This document shows, in pieces, positions 32,051 through 43,319 of a DNA stretch of 64,000 nt (position 1 is its first letter; each line of letters opens with the position of its first letter). Source of the DNA: Oscillospiraceae bacterium. GTDB lineage: Bacteria > Bacillota > Clostridia > Oscillospirales > CAG-272. The translations under genes and the position numbers were made by a program. The notes below the pieces were generated by a model. The model did no database searches. It was not told the origin of the DNA and was given only the letters and a program-made list of their open reading frames with translations. The stretch lies in assembly GCA_015064805.1 (NCBI GenBank), contig SVRN01000005.1, positions 1 through 64,000 of the forward strand. Reading direction: 5' to 3'.

Positions 32051-33754
32051 TTAACAAATGATAAATTTGGTGATGGGACTGCCGCCGCCGACCATGGGAC
32101 GAACCATTTCGTCCATGTGGATGGCACAGTCGATCACGTAGCCGTGTCCCCATGCGAGTGCCTCGCGGATGGCCGCCTCGAGCTGCTCGACGTTGCTCAC
32201 GCGAGCGCCGCGCAGACCGTATGCCTCGGCCAATTTTACGAAGTCGGGCGCGCGGTCAAGCGTCGTCTGGGAATAGTGCTTGTCGTAAATGAGCGACTGC
32301 CACTGGCGGACCATACCCAGCACGCCGTTGTTGAACACGAAGGTGATGATAGGCAGATCGTAATACTGCTCGGTCGCCAGCTCGTTGCAGTTCATGCGGA
32401 AGGAGCCGTCGCCCGTGATGTGGATGACCGTCTTGTCGGGATTGGCCACCTTGGCACCGATCGCCGCGCCAAGACCAAAGCCCATCGTACCAAAGCCGCC
32501 CGAGGTCAGCAGCTGACCGGGATAGCTGAAGTGGAAATGCTGAATGGCCCACATCTGGTGCTGACCGACGTCGGTCGCGACCACCGTGTCCTCGGGCACC
32601 ATTCTCTGGATGGTGTTGAGGATCTGCTTGGGCGTCAGGGCGTCGCCGCCCTCGTCGTACATGGTCTCCGTCGGGAAAGAGAACACGTAGTCCTTCCATT
32701 CGTTGTGCTGCTTCTGTCCGACCTTTTCGTTCAAGAGGGCCAGCACCTGTGCCGCGTCGCCTACGATGTAGTGGTCGGTCAGCACGTTTTTATTGATCTC
32801 GGCGCGGTCAATGTCGATCTGGACGATCTTGGCCTGCGGCGCGAAATTGTCGGGATTGAGGGCCACGCGGTCGGAGAACCGACAGCCAAAGGCGATGAGC
32901 AGATCACAGCTGGCGGCCGCGCGGTTGGAGGCTTGCGAGCCGTGCATACCCAGCATACCCGTGGCGAGCGGACCGTCGCCGGGATAACCGCCCGCGCCCA
33001 TCAGCGTGATGGCAACGGGAGCGTCCATCTTCTCGGCAAAGACGGCAAACTCGTCCTGCGCCCGTCCGCGCACGACGCCGCCGCCGCAGATGATCAGAGG
33101 CTTGTCCGCCTCGTCGATCAGACGAACCAACTCGGCAATATCGTCGGCGTTGGGCTCGGGAGCGACGAATTTGTCCGTCGCGCGCTCCTTGAGCGTCGCC
33201 AGCCGTCCGCCCTGGAAATGGCGATCACGAGGCAGGGGCTCAAAATCAGCCGTCTCGGCCGTGACGTTTTTGAGAATGTCGATAAACACGGGGCCGGGTC
33301 TGCCCGAGCCTGCAATGGCAAACGCCTCGCGGACGGTATCGGCCAGCTTGTTTACGTCACGCACCAGATAATTGCTCTTGGTGATGGGCATGGTGATACC
33401 CGTGATGTCGACCTCCTGGAACGAGTCCTTGCCGATGAGATTTTCGGCAACGTTGCAGGAGATAAAGACGACGGGCGAGGAGTCCATGTAGGCGGTCGCG
33501 ATGCCCGTGGTGAGGTTGGTCGCGCCGGGACCCGAGGTGGCGAAGCAAACGCCGATCTTGCCCGTACTGCGAGCGTAGCCGTCGGCCGCGTGGGCCGCGC
33601 CCTGCTCGTGGGCGGTCAGGATATGACGAATGCCCTCGCATTGATACAGCTCGTCGTAGACGTTGAGGATGGTACCGCCGGGGTAACCGAAGATGGTGTC
33701 AACGCCTTGCTCGAGGAGGCATTCCATTAAGATTTTTGCACCGTTCATTTGCAT
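32051..33754 (-). CDS. ilvB: acetolactate synthase large subunit
   Basis: DTIFGYPGGTILNVYDELY, HEQGAAHAADGYAR, GDGSFRMNCNELATEQYY. Confidence 0.97.
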   Translation of the reverse strand: MQMNGAKILMECLLEQGVDTIFGYPGGTILNVYDELYQCEGIRHILTAHEQGAAHAADGYARSTGKIGVCFATSGPGATNLTTGIATAYMDSSPVVFISCNVAENLIGKDSFQEVDITGITMPITKSNYLVRDVNKLADTVREAFAIAGSGRPGPVFIDILKNVTAETADFEPLPRDRHFQGGRLATLKERATDKFVAPEPNADDIAELVRLIDEADKPLIICGGGVVRGRAQDEFAVFAEKMDAPVAITLMGAGGYPGDGPLATGMLGMHGSQASNRAAASCDLLIAFGCRFSDRVALNPDNFAPQAKIVQIDIDRAEINKNVLTDHYIVGDAAQVLALLNEKVGQKQHNEWKDYVFSFPTETMYDEGGDALTPKQILNTIQRMVPEDTVVATDVGQHQMWAIQHFHFSYPGQLLTSGGFGTMGFGLGAAIGAKVANPDKTVIHITGDGSFRMNCNELATEQYYDLPIITFVFNNGVLGMVRQWQSLIYDKHYSQTTLDRAPDFVKLAEAYGLRGARVSNVEQLEAAIREALAWGHGYVIDCAIHMDEMVRPMVGGGSPITKFIIC

Positions 33755-33784
33755 GGGGTGGGGTTCCTTTCGAGGGGAGATATT

Positions 33785-34190
33785 TTATGTGGTTGAGATT
33801 TTTTACTACTTTTTCTTTTGACGCTCACACTGTGCCTTCGGCACGCGTTCGCTGTGCCGGTTTTGGTGTTCATTCTTTCTCATCCGAGAAAGAACGAACC
33901 AAGAAAGCGGACTTAAGGGCCTAATGCCCTTAAGAAACCCGCAAAACTTTTTGCTATCTGCGTCTGCCGCTCGTGGTGGCAACATGGCGAGAGATGCACA
34001 TAAAAACTTTATGTCTTTCTCCCGTTCCGCTTTGAAGAGCGGCACGGAAGCGGTTTCCAAAGGCGGCAGCCTTTGGCGCGTTTTCTTGGTTCGTTCTTTG
34101 CCGCGTGGCAAAGAATGAACATCCAATGCCGCACAGCGCGGCGCGAAGCTGTACGCGCGTCCGTAGGAGAAGACGCTTAAAATTCAGTCC
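33785..34190. repeat. hairpin-module array 12, between metA and ilvB
   Basis: B 33868-33899 and 34089-34120; reverse orientation relative to genes. Confidence 0.9.
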
Positions 34191-34197
34191 TTACTCC

Positions 34198-35115
34198 TCA
34201 CTGAATCTCACTAATATCATACGGTGTCGTCTGGTAAACGAAATAGTTCAACCAGTTACACCAGAGAAGATTCGCGTGGGCGCGCCAGGTGACCAGCGGC
34301 TGCTTTTGAGGATCGTCATCGGGAAAATAATTCTTGGGAATGATGGGGTTCAGCCCTGCCGCCAGATCGCGCAGGTACTCGTTCTTGAGGGTATCGGCGT
34401 CGTACTCCGAGTGACCCGTGATGAACACCTGGCGTCCGCCGTCCGTCGCGATGGCGTACACGCCCGTTTCGTCCGACGAGGCCAGCAGCTTGAGCCCGGG
34501 AACGGCCAGCACGTCCTCGGTGCGCACCGTCGTGTGGCGGGATTGCGGCACCATGAACACGTCGTCAAAGCCGCGGAAGAGGATCGACCGCTTGTAATCG
34601 ACGCGGTGGGGATACACGCCCGAGATCTTCTCGGGCAGCGGCACCTTCTGAATGCCGTAGTGGTAATACAGACCTGCCTGCGCGCCCCAGCAAATGTGAA
34701 GCGTGCTGTGCACGTGGGTCTTGCTCCACTCCATGATGGTGCAGAGCTCGTCCCAGTACTCGACCTCCTCAAAGGGCATCTGCTCTACGGGCGCGCCCGT
34801 GATAATCAGACCGTCGAAGGTCTTGTCCTTGACGTCGTCAAAGGTCTTGTAAAACGCCAGCATGTGCTCGGCCGAGGTGTTCTTGGACACGTGGTCCTTG
34901 GTTTTGATCAGCTCCAGCTCGATCTGCAAGGGCGTGTTGCCGAGCAGGCGGGAGAGCTGGGTCTCGGTCTCGATCTTTTTGGGCATGAGATTGAGAAGCA
35001 GGATCTTCAAGGGACGGATGTCCTGCGTGATGGCGCGCGTTTCGGTCATCACGAAAATATTTTCGTCCGCCAGCGTCTTGACCGCGGGTAATTCGTTCGG
35101 AATTTTAATCGGCAT
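34198..35115 (-). CDS. metA: homoserine O-acyltransferase (HTS family)
   Basis: [70 protein letters not shown]. Confidence 0.95.
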   Translation of the reverse strand: MPIKIPNELPAVKTLADENIFVMTETRAITQDIRPLKILLLNLMPKKIETETQLSRLLGNTPLQIELELIKTKDHVSKNTSAEHMLAFYKTFDDVKDKTFDGLIITGAPVEQMPFEEVEYWDELCTIMEWSKTHVHSTLHICWGAQAGLYYHYGIQKVPLPEKISGVYPHRVDYKRSILFRGFDDVFMVPQSRHTTVRTEDVLAVPGLKLLASSDETGVYAIATDGGRQVFITGHSEYDADTLKNEYLRDLAAGLNPIIPKNYFPDDDPQKQPLVTWRAHANLLWCNWLNYFVYQTTPYDISEIQ

Positions 35116-35123
35116 ACGTCACC

Positions 35124-36419
35124 TCACGCGTCCAGCGCGTCGAGCGCCTGACGGATGTCGGCGATCAGATCGTCGCTGTTTTCGATGCCGCAGGAGAAAC
35201 GGACGAGATCGGGCGAAACACCGGCCGCCTCCAGCTCTGCATCGTTCATCTGACGGTGAGTTGCGCTTGCGGGATGCAGGCAGCAGGTACGGGCGTCGGC
35301 CACGTGAGTCTCGATGGCGGCCAGCTTCAAATTACCCATGAACTTCTCTGCCGCCGCGCGGCCGCCCTTGACGCCGAAGCTGACGACACCGCAGGTTCCC
35401 TTGGGCATATATTTTTGCGCCAAATCGTAATATTTGTCGCCTTCCAGACCGGGATAGGTCACCCAGGCGATGCGATCGTCGCTCTGCAAATACTTGGCCA
35501 CGGCCAGTGCGTTTTCGCAATGGCGGGCCATGCGGACGTGCAGGCTTTCCAGACCAAGGTTAAGAAGGAACGCGTTCTGGGGCGCCTGGATCGAGCCGAG
35601 GTCGCGCATCAGCTGGGCGGTCGCCTTGGTGATATACGCACCTGCCAGACCGAAGCGCTCGGTGTAGGTCACGCCGTGATAGCTCTCGTCGGGGGTGCAC
35701 AGGCAAGCGAACTTGTCGGGATACTTGGTCCAGTCGAACTTGCCGCTGTCGACGATACAGCCGCCAACGGCCGTACCGTGACCGTCCATATACTTGGTGG
35801 TCGAGTGGGTGACGATGTCCGCGCCCCACTCAAAGGGACGGCAGTTCACGGGAGTAGCAAAGGTATTATCGATGATCAGCGGCACGCCGTGTGCGTGAGC
35901 CGCCTTGGCAAACTTTTCGATATCCAGCACGGTCAGCGCGGGGTTGGCGATGGTCTCGCCGAACACGGCCTTGGTGTTCTCGCGGAAGGCGGCATTCAGC
36001 TCCTCTTCGGTGCAGTCGGGGGACACGAAGGTGAACTCAATGCCCATGCGTTTCATGGTAACGGCGAACAGGTTGTAGGTGCCGCCGTAGATGGACGAGG
36101 AGGACACGACGTGGTCGCCGGCCGAGGCGATATTGAACACGGCGAAGAAGCTGGCCGCCTGACCCGACGAGGTCAGCATGGCGGCAGTTCCGCCCTCCAT
36201 CTCGCAGATCTTGGCCGCGACGGTGTCGTTGGTGGGGTTCTGCAGACGGGAATAGAAATAGCCCGAAGCCTCCAGGTCAAACAGCTTGCCCATCTCGGCA
36301 CTGCTTTCGTACTTGAAGGTCGTGCTCTGAATGATGGGGATCTGGCGGGGCTCGCCGTTGCCGGGGGTGTAGCCGCCCTGCACGCATTTGGTTTCTATTT
36401 TGTAATTTTGGTTGCTCAT
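35124..36419 (-). CDS. metY: O-acetylhomoserine sulfhydrylase (PLP dependent)
   Basis: Start 36419 after AAAGGAG; ETKCVQGGYTPGNGEPRQIPIIQSTTFKYESS, VVSSSSIYGGTYNLF, HSTTKYMDGHGTAVGG. Confidence 0.94.
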   Translation of the reverse strand: MSNQNYKIETKCVQGGYTPGNGEPRQIPIIQSTTFKYESSAEMGKLFDLEASGYFYSRLQNPTNDTVAAKICEMEGGTAAMLTSSGQAASFFAVFNIASAGDHVVSSSSIYGGTYNLFAVTMKRMGIEFTFVSPDCTEEELNAAFRENTKAVFGETIANPALTVLDIEKFAKAAHAHGVPLIIDNTFATPVNCRPFEWGADIVTHSTTKYMDGHGTAVGGCIVDSGKFDWTKYPDKFACLCTPDESYHGVTYTERFGLAGAYITKATAQLMRDLGSIQAPQNAFLLNLGLESLHVRMARHCENALAVAKYLQSDDRIAWVTYPGLEGDKYYDLAQKYMPKGTCGVVSFGVKGGRAAAEKFMGNLKLAAIETHVADARTCCLHPASATHRQMNDAELEAAGVSPDLVRFSCGIENSDDLIADIRQALDALDA

Positions 36420-36563
36420 AAGTTGCATCTCCTTTTTTTCGTCGGGAAAGATCTCCTCGCGCGCGTGCGCATTTGTGCGCTTTGCTTTGTTTTGAGGTGG
36501 GTTTTTCCGCGATGTTTGTGAATGTTTTATATCATTAATATAAATGCGGGGGAAATATTCTTC

Positions 36564-36592
36564 ATTGTAACACAAAAAAAGGGGATTGTCAA
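36564..36592 (-). promoter_or_regulatory. metY-metA promoter
   Basis: Minus-strand TTGACA (36587-36592)-17 bp-TACAAT (36564-36569); inverted repeat TTTATAT-N5-ATATAAA just downstream (36526-36544). Confidence 0.7.
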
Positions 36593-36684
36593 CGGGGGAA
36601 AGAGGATTTTTGATGAGAAGGATGCGATTTTGCAACTTTTTGGGTTGATTCTTGCATTTTACGGCGGGAGGACATTCGGGCTTT

Positions 36685-37725
36685 GAACGGCTTCTCCTTT
36701 TGACGCGCGTACAGCTGACGCGCCGCGCTGTGCAGTGGGGATGCCACTTCTTGCTGCGCGGCAAGAAGTGGCGGAAGAAACGCGCCAAAGGGCCTAATGC
36801 CCTTTGGATTCCCGCAGTGCGTCTTTGCGGGCGCGCAAGCGCGCAGCACGACGCAAAAGGTTGCATCTTCAGTTTTTGCGAGTGCGACTTAAAGAAAGTC
36901 GCACTCACGAAAGTTGCACGGACCTTGCTTTTGCAAACGGCGCCAGCTCTTGCCTCTTTCCCCGTGATAGATAAAAGTTGAAACAGGACGGAATAGCAAA
37001 AGCTTTTGCCTCTACTACCCCATCTTGGGCGTGCGCTTATGCGCCCAAGATGGAGGAGGCTTGCCGACACAAAAAGCCCCGACGGCTATTCCCAAGCCGT
37101 CGGGATGCAGGGGGTTCCCAGGGGAACGCCTGGGCGCGCAATGTTTGCGCCCGTGCGAAGCACGATGTTCGCGTTTAGCGAACAAGCAAACTTGCGATTT
37201 CGGCTTGCCGAAATCTGTTTTCTTGGTTCGTTCTTTGCCGCGCGGCAAAGAATGAACATAAATGCGGTACAGCGCACGCGCGAAGCAGTGTGCGCCCGGC
37301 TACGAAGTCGTGAGAAATTCAGCTAAACCTTTCACAACTCTTTCTCTTGACGCGCGTACAGCTGACGCGCCGCGCTGTGCAGTGGGGATGCCACTTCTTG
37401 CTGCGCGGCAAGAAGTGGCGGAAGAAACGCGCCAAAGGGCCTAATGCCCTTTGGATTCCCGCAGTGCGTCTTTGCGGGCGCGGCAAGCCGCGCAGCACGA
37501 CGCAAAAGCAGGCATCTTCAGCTTTTGCGTTTGCAAGTTAAAGAAACTTGCAAACACGGGAGTCGCTCGGATTTTGCTTTAACAAACGACGTCAGTTTTT
37601 GCCTCTCTCCCTGTGATAGAGGAACGTTCAAGCAGAACGGGATAGCAAAAAGTCTTGCCTCTGCGAACTCATCTGCGGGGTGGGCTGTGTGAGCCCGCTA
37701 CGAAAAAGTGGAACGTTTAGCGCCC
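36685..37725. repeat. hairpin-module array 13 (double), between metY and pyrC
   Basis: B 36743-36772, 37226-37257, 37390-37419; L hairpins 36880-36906 and 37530-37554; K hairpin near 37020. Confidence 0.9.
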
Positions 37726-37802
37726 CCTCCCCTTCCCTCCCCCCATTGTCAAAAATCCATAATTTTTCATCCAAAAAAACATGAAAAACAGCACAACGAC
37801 GA

Positions 37803-37831
37803 TTGACAAAACAAGTACCTTATGATATAAT
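37803..37831 (+). promoter_or_regulatory. pyrC promoter
   Basis: TTGACA-17 bp-TATAAT with extended -10 TGA; GCAGAG-N7-CTCTGC hairpin in leader at 37845-37863. Confidence 0.85.
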
Positions 37832-37894
37832 AATAAAAATACGCGCAGAGGCCAGAACTCTGCCCTCATCACCGATAAAAAGAGGAGGCTCTAC

Positions 37895-39116
37895 CATGGC
37901 AGATCGTATGAACATCAACGCTTTCGGCTTTTCCGACACTTGCGTGATCGGCACCGTCCACAAGACCTTGCTGTCTCTGCCTGCCGCTGACATCGGTGTT
38001 TTTTCTTCCCCTTCATACGCTGTTTTTCCCGGTTTTTGTGATGTGCATGTGCATTTTCGCGAACCGGGTTTTTCTTATAAGGAGACCATCGAAAGCGGTT
38101 GCGCGGCGGCCGCGCGCGGCGGCTACACTGCCGTTTGCACCATGCCAAATCTGAATCCCGTGCCCGACAGCGCCGAGCATCTGAAGGCCCAGACCGATCT
38201 GATCGACGCGGGCGCGACCATCGGCGTCTACCCTTACGGCTCCATCACCGTCGGTCAAAAGGGCGAGCGGCTTGCCGATCTTGATGCCATGCGTGATCGC
38301 GCCATCGCCTTTTCGGACGACGGACGCGGCGTGCAGAGCGAGGAATTGATGAGAGCGGCTATGATCGAGGCCAAGCGACTGGGTAAGATGATCGTCGCCC
38401 ACTGCGAGGACAATTCCCTGCTCCGTGGCGGCTACATCCACGACGGCGACTATGCACGCGAGCACGGTCACCGCGGCATCTGCTCCGAGAGCGAATGGGG
38501 GCCAATCGCCCGCGATCTCAAGCTGGCCGAGGAGACGGGGTGCCCCTACCACGTGTGCCACATCTCCACCAAGGAAAGCGTTGCCATCATCCGCGAGGCC
38601 AAGGCGCGCGGGGTGGACGTCACCTGCGAGACGGGACCGCACTATCTGGTGCTGGACGACAGTGATCTGCGCGAGGACGGCAAGTTCAAAATGAACCCGC
38701 CGCTGCGCTCGCGTGAGGATAAAGAGGCGTTGATCGAGGGCATTCTTGACGGCACGATCGACATGATCGCGACCGACCACGCACCCCACTCGGCCGAGGA
38801 AAAATCGCGCGGACTCGAGAAGAGCGCGTTTGGCATCGTCGGGCTGGAAACGGCCTTTGCCGTGATGTACACGCACTTCGTCAAGACGGGGAAGATGAGC
38901 TTGGATCATCTGCTTCGTCTGTTGGTTGACAACCCGAGGAAGAGATTCGGCTTGCCGCTGGGCAACGAGTTTTCCGTTTGGAAGTTGGATGAAGAATTCA
39001 CGGTAGATCCTGCGGAATTCGCCTCGATGGGCCACGCAACGCCGTTTGAAGGCGCGAAGCTGTTTGGTAAATGTGTGTTGACCGTCTGCGACGGGCGGGT
39101 TGTTTATAAGGCTTAA
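37895..39116 (+). CDS. pyrC: dihydroorotase
   Basis: PGFCDVHVHFREPGFSYKETIESG, TDHAPHSAEEK. Confidence 0.95.
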
Positions 39117-39119
39117 GGT

Positions 39120-39500
39120 TTTTACAACTTCTCCTACGGCCTCACCCTGCGCGGCAAGCCGCGCGCGTTCGGTGTACCGGCTTTGTGTTCATTCTTTCTC
39201 ATTCAAGAAAGAACGAACCAAGAAAGTGAACCAAGGGGTCTAATACCCCTTGGCACCCCGCAAGACTTGTTGCTTCCCATATCTGCCGCTCGTGGTGGCA
39301 AAACGGCGAGAGATGTAGAATAAGCATTTATGTCTTTCTCCACTATCGCCCTTGAAGAGCGGCAATCGCAGGGAGGCCCCGGAGGGAACGTCCGGGCTGA
39401 CTTTCTTTGGTACTTTCTTTGTTCAGCGACAAAGAAAGTACATCAAAAACCGGTACACCAAGCGCGCGCAGCTGTGCGAGGCTGTAGAAACGGTTGTCAA
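39120..39500. repeat. hairpin-module array 14, between pyrC and carB
   Basis: B 39187-39218 and 39410-39441. Confidence 0.9.
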
Positions 39501-39549
39501 AAATTTCGTCTACACAAATCTATTTTTTCATATATACAGGAGGCCACCC

Positions 39550-42500
39550 ATGGCAAAAAGAACGGACATCAAAAAGGTACTCATCATCGGCTCCGGTCCC
39601 ATCATCATCGGACAGGCCGCGGAATTCGACTACGCAGGCACCCAGGCTTGCCTTGCACTCAAAGAGGAAGGCTACGAGGTCGTGCTCTGTAACTCCAACC
39701 CCGCGACCATCATGACCGACACCACCATCGCAGACAAGGTCTACATGGAACCGCTGACGCTGGAATATATCGCCAAGATCCTGCGCTACGAGCGCCCCGA
39801 CGCCATCGTCCCCGGCATCGGCGGCCAGACGGGCCTGAATTTGGCCATGCAGCTCGAAAAGAAGGGCATTCTCAAGGAGTGCGGCGTCGAGCTGCTCGGC
39901 ACCAGCTCCGAGTCCATCGAGCGCGCCGAGGACCGCGAGCTGTTCAAGGAGCTGTGCCAGTCCATCGGTGAGCCCACCATCCCCTCCGAGATCACCTACT
40001 CCATCGACGAGGCCCGCGCCGCGGCCGAACGCATCGGCTACCCCGTCGTTCTTCGCCCCGCCTTTACCCTGGGCGGCACGGGCGGCGGCTTCGCCAACAA
40101 CGAAGAAGAGCTGGTTGAGATCGGTCTGAACGCCTTCAAGCTCTCCCCCGTTCATCAGGTGCTGATCGAGAAGTCGGTCAAGGGCTACAAGGAGATCGAA
40201 TTTGAGGTCATGCGCGACTCGAACGACCACGCCATCACCATCTGCGGCATGGAAAACATCGACCCCGTCGGCGTCCACACGGGCGACTCGCTGGTCGTCG
40301 CTCCCATCCAGACGCTGAGCCGTGAGGACGAAAAGATGCTCAACGACAGCGCCATCAAGCTGATCAAGGCGCTCAAGATCGAGGGCGGCTGTAACGTTCA
40401 GTTCGCACTCAATCCCCATTCCTCCGAATACTACCTCATCGAGGTCAACCCCCGCGTCTCCCGCTCGTCCGCACTGGCGTCCAAGGCGTCGGGCTATCCC
40501 ATCGCCCGCGTGACCGCCAAGATCGCCGTCGGTATGGCGCTGGAGGATATCAAGATCGCCAACACCACCGCGGCGTTTGAGCCCAGCCTTGACTACGTCA
40601 TCGCCAAGCTCCCCCGCTTCCCCTTCGACAAGTTCACCTCCGCCTCCAACCTTTTGGGCACCCAGATGAAGGCAACGGGCGAGGTCATGGGCATCGGCTC
40701 CAATCTGGAGGAGTGCCTGCTCAAGGGCATCCGCTCACTCGAGATCGGCGCGCATCATCTGTACCTGTCCAAGTTTGACAACATGAGCGTGGACGAGCTG
40801 CTCGACTATATCAAGGAATTCCGCTCGGACAACATCTTTGCCATCGCCGAGCTGATCTACCACGGCGTTTCCATCGAAAAGCTGCACGAGATCACCCAGA
40901 TCACCCCCTACTTCCTCGAGGCCATCAAGCACATCGTCGAGATGGAGGAAACGCTTAAATGCCATCCCTTCGATCTTGAAACGCTGACGGCCGCCAAGAA
41001 GATGGGCTTTGGCGACAAGTACGTCGCCCGTATGTGGAAGTGCACCGAGCTGGACGTTTACAACTTCCGCCGCGAGCACGCGCTGTTCCCCGTCTTCAGA
41101 ATGGTCGACACCTGCCACACGAACGCCTATATTCCTTATTTCTACTCCTCCTACACGGGCGAGAACGCCTCGGTTCTGACCGACAAAAAGAAGATCGTGG
41201 TATTGGGCGCAGGTCCCATCCGCATCGGTCAGGGCGTCGAGTTTGACTATTCGACCGTCCACGCCGTTCAGACCATCAAGAACGCGGGCTACGAGGCCAT
41301 CATCATCAACAACAACCCCGAGACCGTTTCGACCGATTACACCACGGCCGACAAGCTGTACTTCGAGCCGCTGACGCCCGAGGACGTCATGAACATCGTT
41401 GAGTTTGAAAAGCCCATCGGTGTCGTTGCTTCTCTTGGCGGTCAGACCGCCATCAACCTCGCACAGCCCTTGACCGACCGCGGCGTCAAGATCATCGGCA
41501 CCGACTGTGCCGCCATCGACCGCGCCGAGGACCGCAACGAGTTTGAGCATCTGCTCCGCGAGCTGAACATTCCTCAGCCCCGCGGCAAGGCGGTGACCAA
41601 GATCGAGGACGGCATCGCGGCCGCCGCCGAGATCGGCTATCCCGTGCTGGTTCGTCCCTCCTTCGTTCTGGGCGGTCGCGCCATGCAGATCGTTGCCAAC
41701 GAAGAGCAGCTGCGCCATTATCTGCGCACCGCCGTTGAGATCGACGAGGACAAGCCGGTGCTTGTCGACAAGTATATCCAGGGCAAGGAGGTCGAGGTCG
41801 ACGCCATCTGCGACGGACGCGACGTCTTCGTTCCCGGTATCATGGAGCTGGTTGAGCGCACGGGTATCCACTCGGGTGACTCCATCAGCGTATATCCCTC
41901 CTTCAGCATTTCCAACCGCGTCAAGGGCATCATTCTCCAGTATGCAAAGAAGCTGGGCTTGGGCATTGGCATCGTGGGTCTATTCAATATTCAGTTTATC
42001 GTTGACGAGAACGACAACGTCTTCATTATTGAGGTCAACCCCCGCTCCTCCCGTACCGTTCCCTTCCTTTCCAAGGCAACGGGCTACTCGCTGGCCGACA
42101 TCGCCACCGAGGTGATTCTCGGCAAGTCGCTCAAGGAGCTGGGCATCTTTGACATCTATCCCGAGGAAAAGAACCGCTACTACGTCAAGGTTCCCGTCTT
42201 CTCCTTCAACAAGCTGCGCGGACTTGACGCTTACCTCTCCCCCGAGATGAAGTCGACGGGCGAGGCCATCGGCTACGACGACAAGCTCCCCCGTGCGCTG
42301 CACAAGGCACTGCGCGCGTCGGGCATGACGCTGCAGAACTACGGCACCGTCTTTGCAACCATCGCCGACAAGGACAAGGAAGAGGCACTGCCTCTGATCC
42401 GCCGCTTCTACAACCTGGGCTTCAACATTCAGGCCACCACGGGCACGGCCAAGTTCCTCAAGCAAAACGGCATCCGCACCCACGCGCTGTCCAAGATCAG

Positions 42501-42723
42501 CGACGGCAGCGACGAGATCCCCGAGGCGATCCGTCAGGGCCATATCGCGTATATGATCAACACCCGCGATATTAGCTCGACTGACCAGATGAGCGACGGC
42601 CTCCAGCTTCGCCGCTGTGCGACGGAAAACAACGTCGACATCTTCACTTCCCTTGACACCGTTCGCGTATTGTTGGACGTTTTGGAAGAGACTACGCTGA
42701 CCATTTCGACGATCGACGCGTAA
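39550..42723 (+). CDS. carB: carbamoyl-phosphate synthase large subunit
   Basis: Start 39550; KVLIIGSGPIIIGQAAEFDYAGTQACLALKEEGYEV; two ATP-grasp halves; C-terminal MGS-like domain. Confidence 0.97.
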   Translation: MAKRTDIKKVLIIGSGPIIIGQAAEFDYAGTQACLALKEEGYEVVLCNSNPATIMTDTTIADKVYMEPLTLEYIAKILRYERPDAIVPGIGGQTGLNLAMQLEKKGILKECGVELLGTSSESIERAEDRELFKELCQSIGEPTIPSEITYSIDEARAAAERIGYPVVLRPAFTLGGTGGGFANNEEELVEIGLNAFKLSPVHQVLIEKSVKGYKEIEFEVMRDSNDHAITICGMENIDPVGVHTGDSLVVAPIQTLSREDEKMLNDSAIKLIKALKIEGGCNVQFALNPHSSEYYLIEVNPRVSRSSALASKASGYPIARVTAKIAVGMALEDIKIANTTAAFEPSLDYVIAKLPRFPFDKFTSASNLLGTQMKATGEVMGIGSNLEECLLKGIRSLEIGAHHLYLSKFDNMSVDELLDYIKEFRSDNIFAIAELIYHGVSIEKLHEITQITPYFLEAIKHIVEMEETLKCHPFDLETLTAAKKMGFGDKYVARMWKCTELDVYNFRREHALFPVFRMVDTCHTNAYIPYFYSSYTGENASVLTDKKKIVVLGAGPIRIGQGVEFDYSTVHAVQTIKNAGYEAIIINNNPETVSTDYTTADKLYFEPLTPEDVMNIVEFEKPIGVVASLGGQTAINLAQPLTDRGVKIIGTDCAAIDRAEDRNEFEHLLRELNIPQPRGKAVTKIEDGIAAAAEIGYPVLVRPSFVLGGRAMQIVANEEQLRHYLRTAVEIDEDKPVLVDKYIQGKEVEVDAICDGRDVFVPGIMELVERTGIHSGDSISVYPSFSISNRVKGIILQYAKKLGLGIGIVGLFNIQFIVDENDNVFIIEVNPRSSRTVPFLSKATGYSLADIATEVILGKSLKELGIFDIYPEEKNRYYVKVPVFSFNKLRGLDAYLSPEMKSTGEAIGYDDKLPRALHKALRASGMTLQNYGTVFATIADKDKEEALPLIRRFYNLGFNIQATTGTAKFLKQNGIRTHALSKISDGSDEIPEAIRQGHIAYMINTRDISSTDQMSDGLQLRRCATENNVDIFTSLDTVRVLLDVLEETTLTISTIDA

Positions 42724-42729
42724 GTTATT

Positions 42730-43295
42730 CTAAAGTTTCAGCAACTTCTCCTTTTGACGCGCGTACAGCTGCGCGCCGCGCTGTGCCGGTTTTTATTGTA
42801 CTTTCTTTGCCGCTGAACAAAGAAAGTACCAAAGAAAGTCAGCCCGGACGTTCCCTCCGGGGCCTCCCTTTCCGTGCCGCTCTACAAAGAAAACAGAGGA
42901 GAAAAACATTAAAATTTCTCGTACATCTCTCGCCGGCTTGCCACCACGAGCGGCAGGCAGGGAAGGCAAAATCGTTTTTGTTAGAAATTTTGTTAAACTT
43001 GGGCGCGGTAAGCAATAGCAAAAATTCTTGCTATTGTGCTTGCGTGCCACTTTCGTGAGTGCGGCTTTCTTTAAGCCGCGCTCTCAAAAGCTGAAGAAGT
43101 GAGCCCTCGCGTCGTGTTGCGCGGAGCGAGAGCGCAGCGCCCACAAAGACGCGCTGCAGGGTTCCAAGGGACATTAAGTCCCTTGGCGCGCTTTCTTGGT
43201 TCGTTCTTTGCCGCGTGGCAAAGAATGAACATCAAAAAACCAAACCGCGAACGCGCGCAGCTGTGTGAGCGTCCGGCTACACAAGCTCTAAAAAA
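42730..43295. repeat. hairpin-module array 15, between carB and pyrK
   Basis: B 42798-42829 and 43199-43230; L 43057-43083; C 43164-43186; reverse orientation. Confidence 0.9.
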
Positions 43296-43319
43296 TACAA
43301 TCTCCCAAAAGGAGTTACC

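Noticed and set aside
36420-37070. 648-aa version of metY starting at 37070
   Set aside because: The extension runs through array DNA and the promoter; the real start with ribosome-binding site is at 36419.
37845-37863. PyrR binding loop in the pyrC leader (GCAGAGGCCAGAACTCTGC)
   Set aside because: Only partial resemblance to the CAGAGAGGCU core and no terminator/antiterminator pair; too weak to call.
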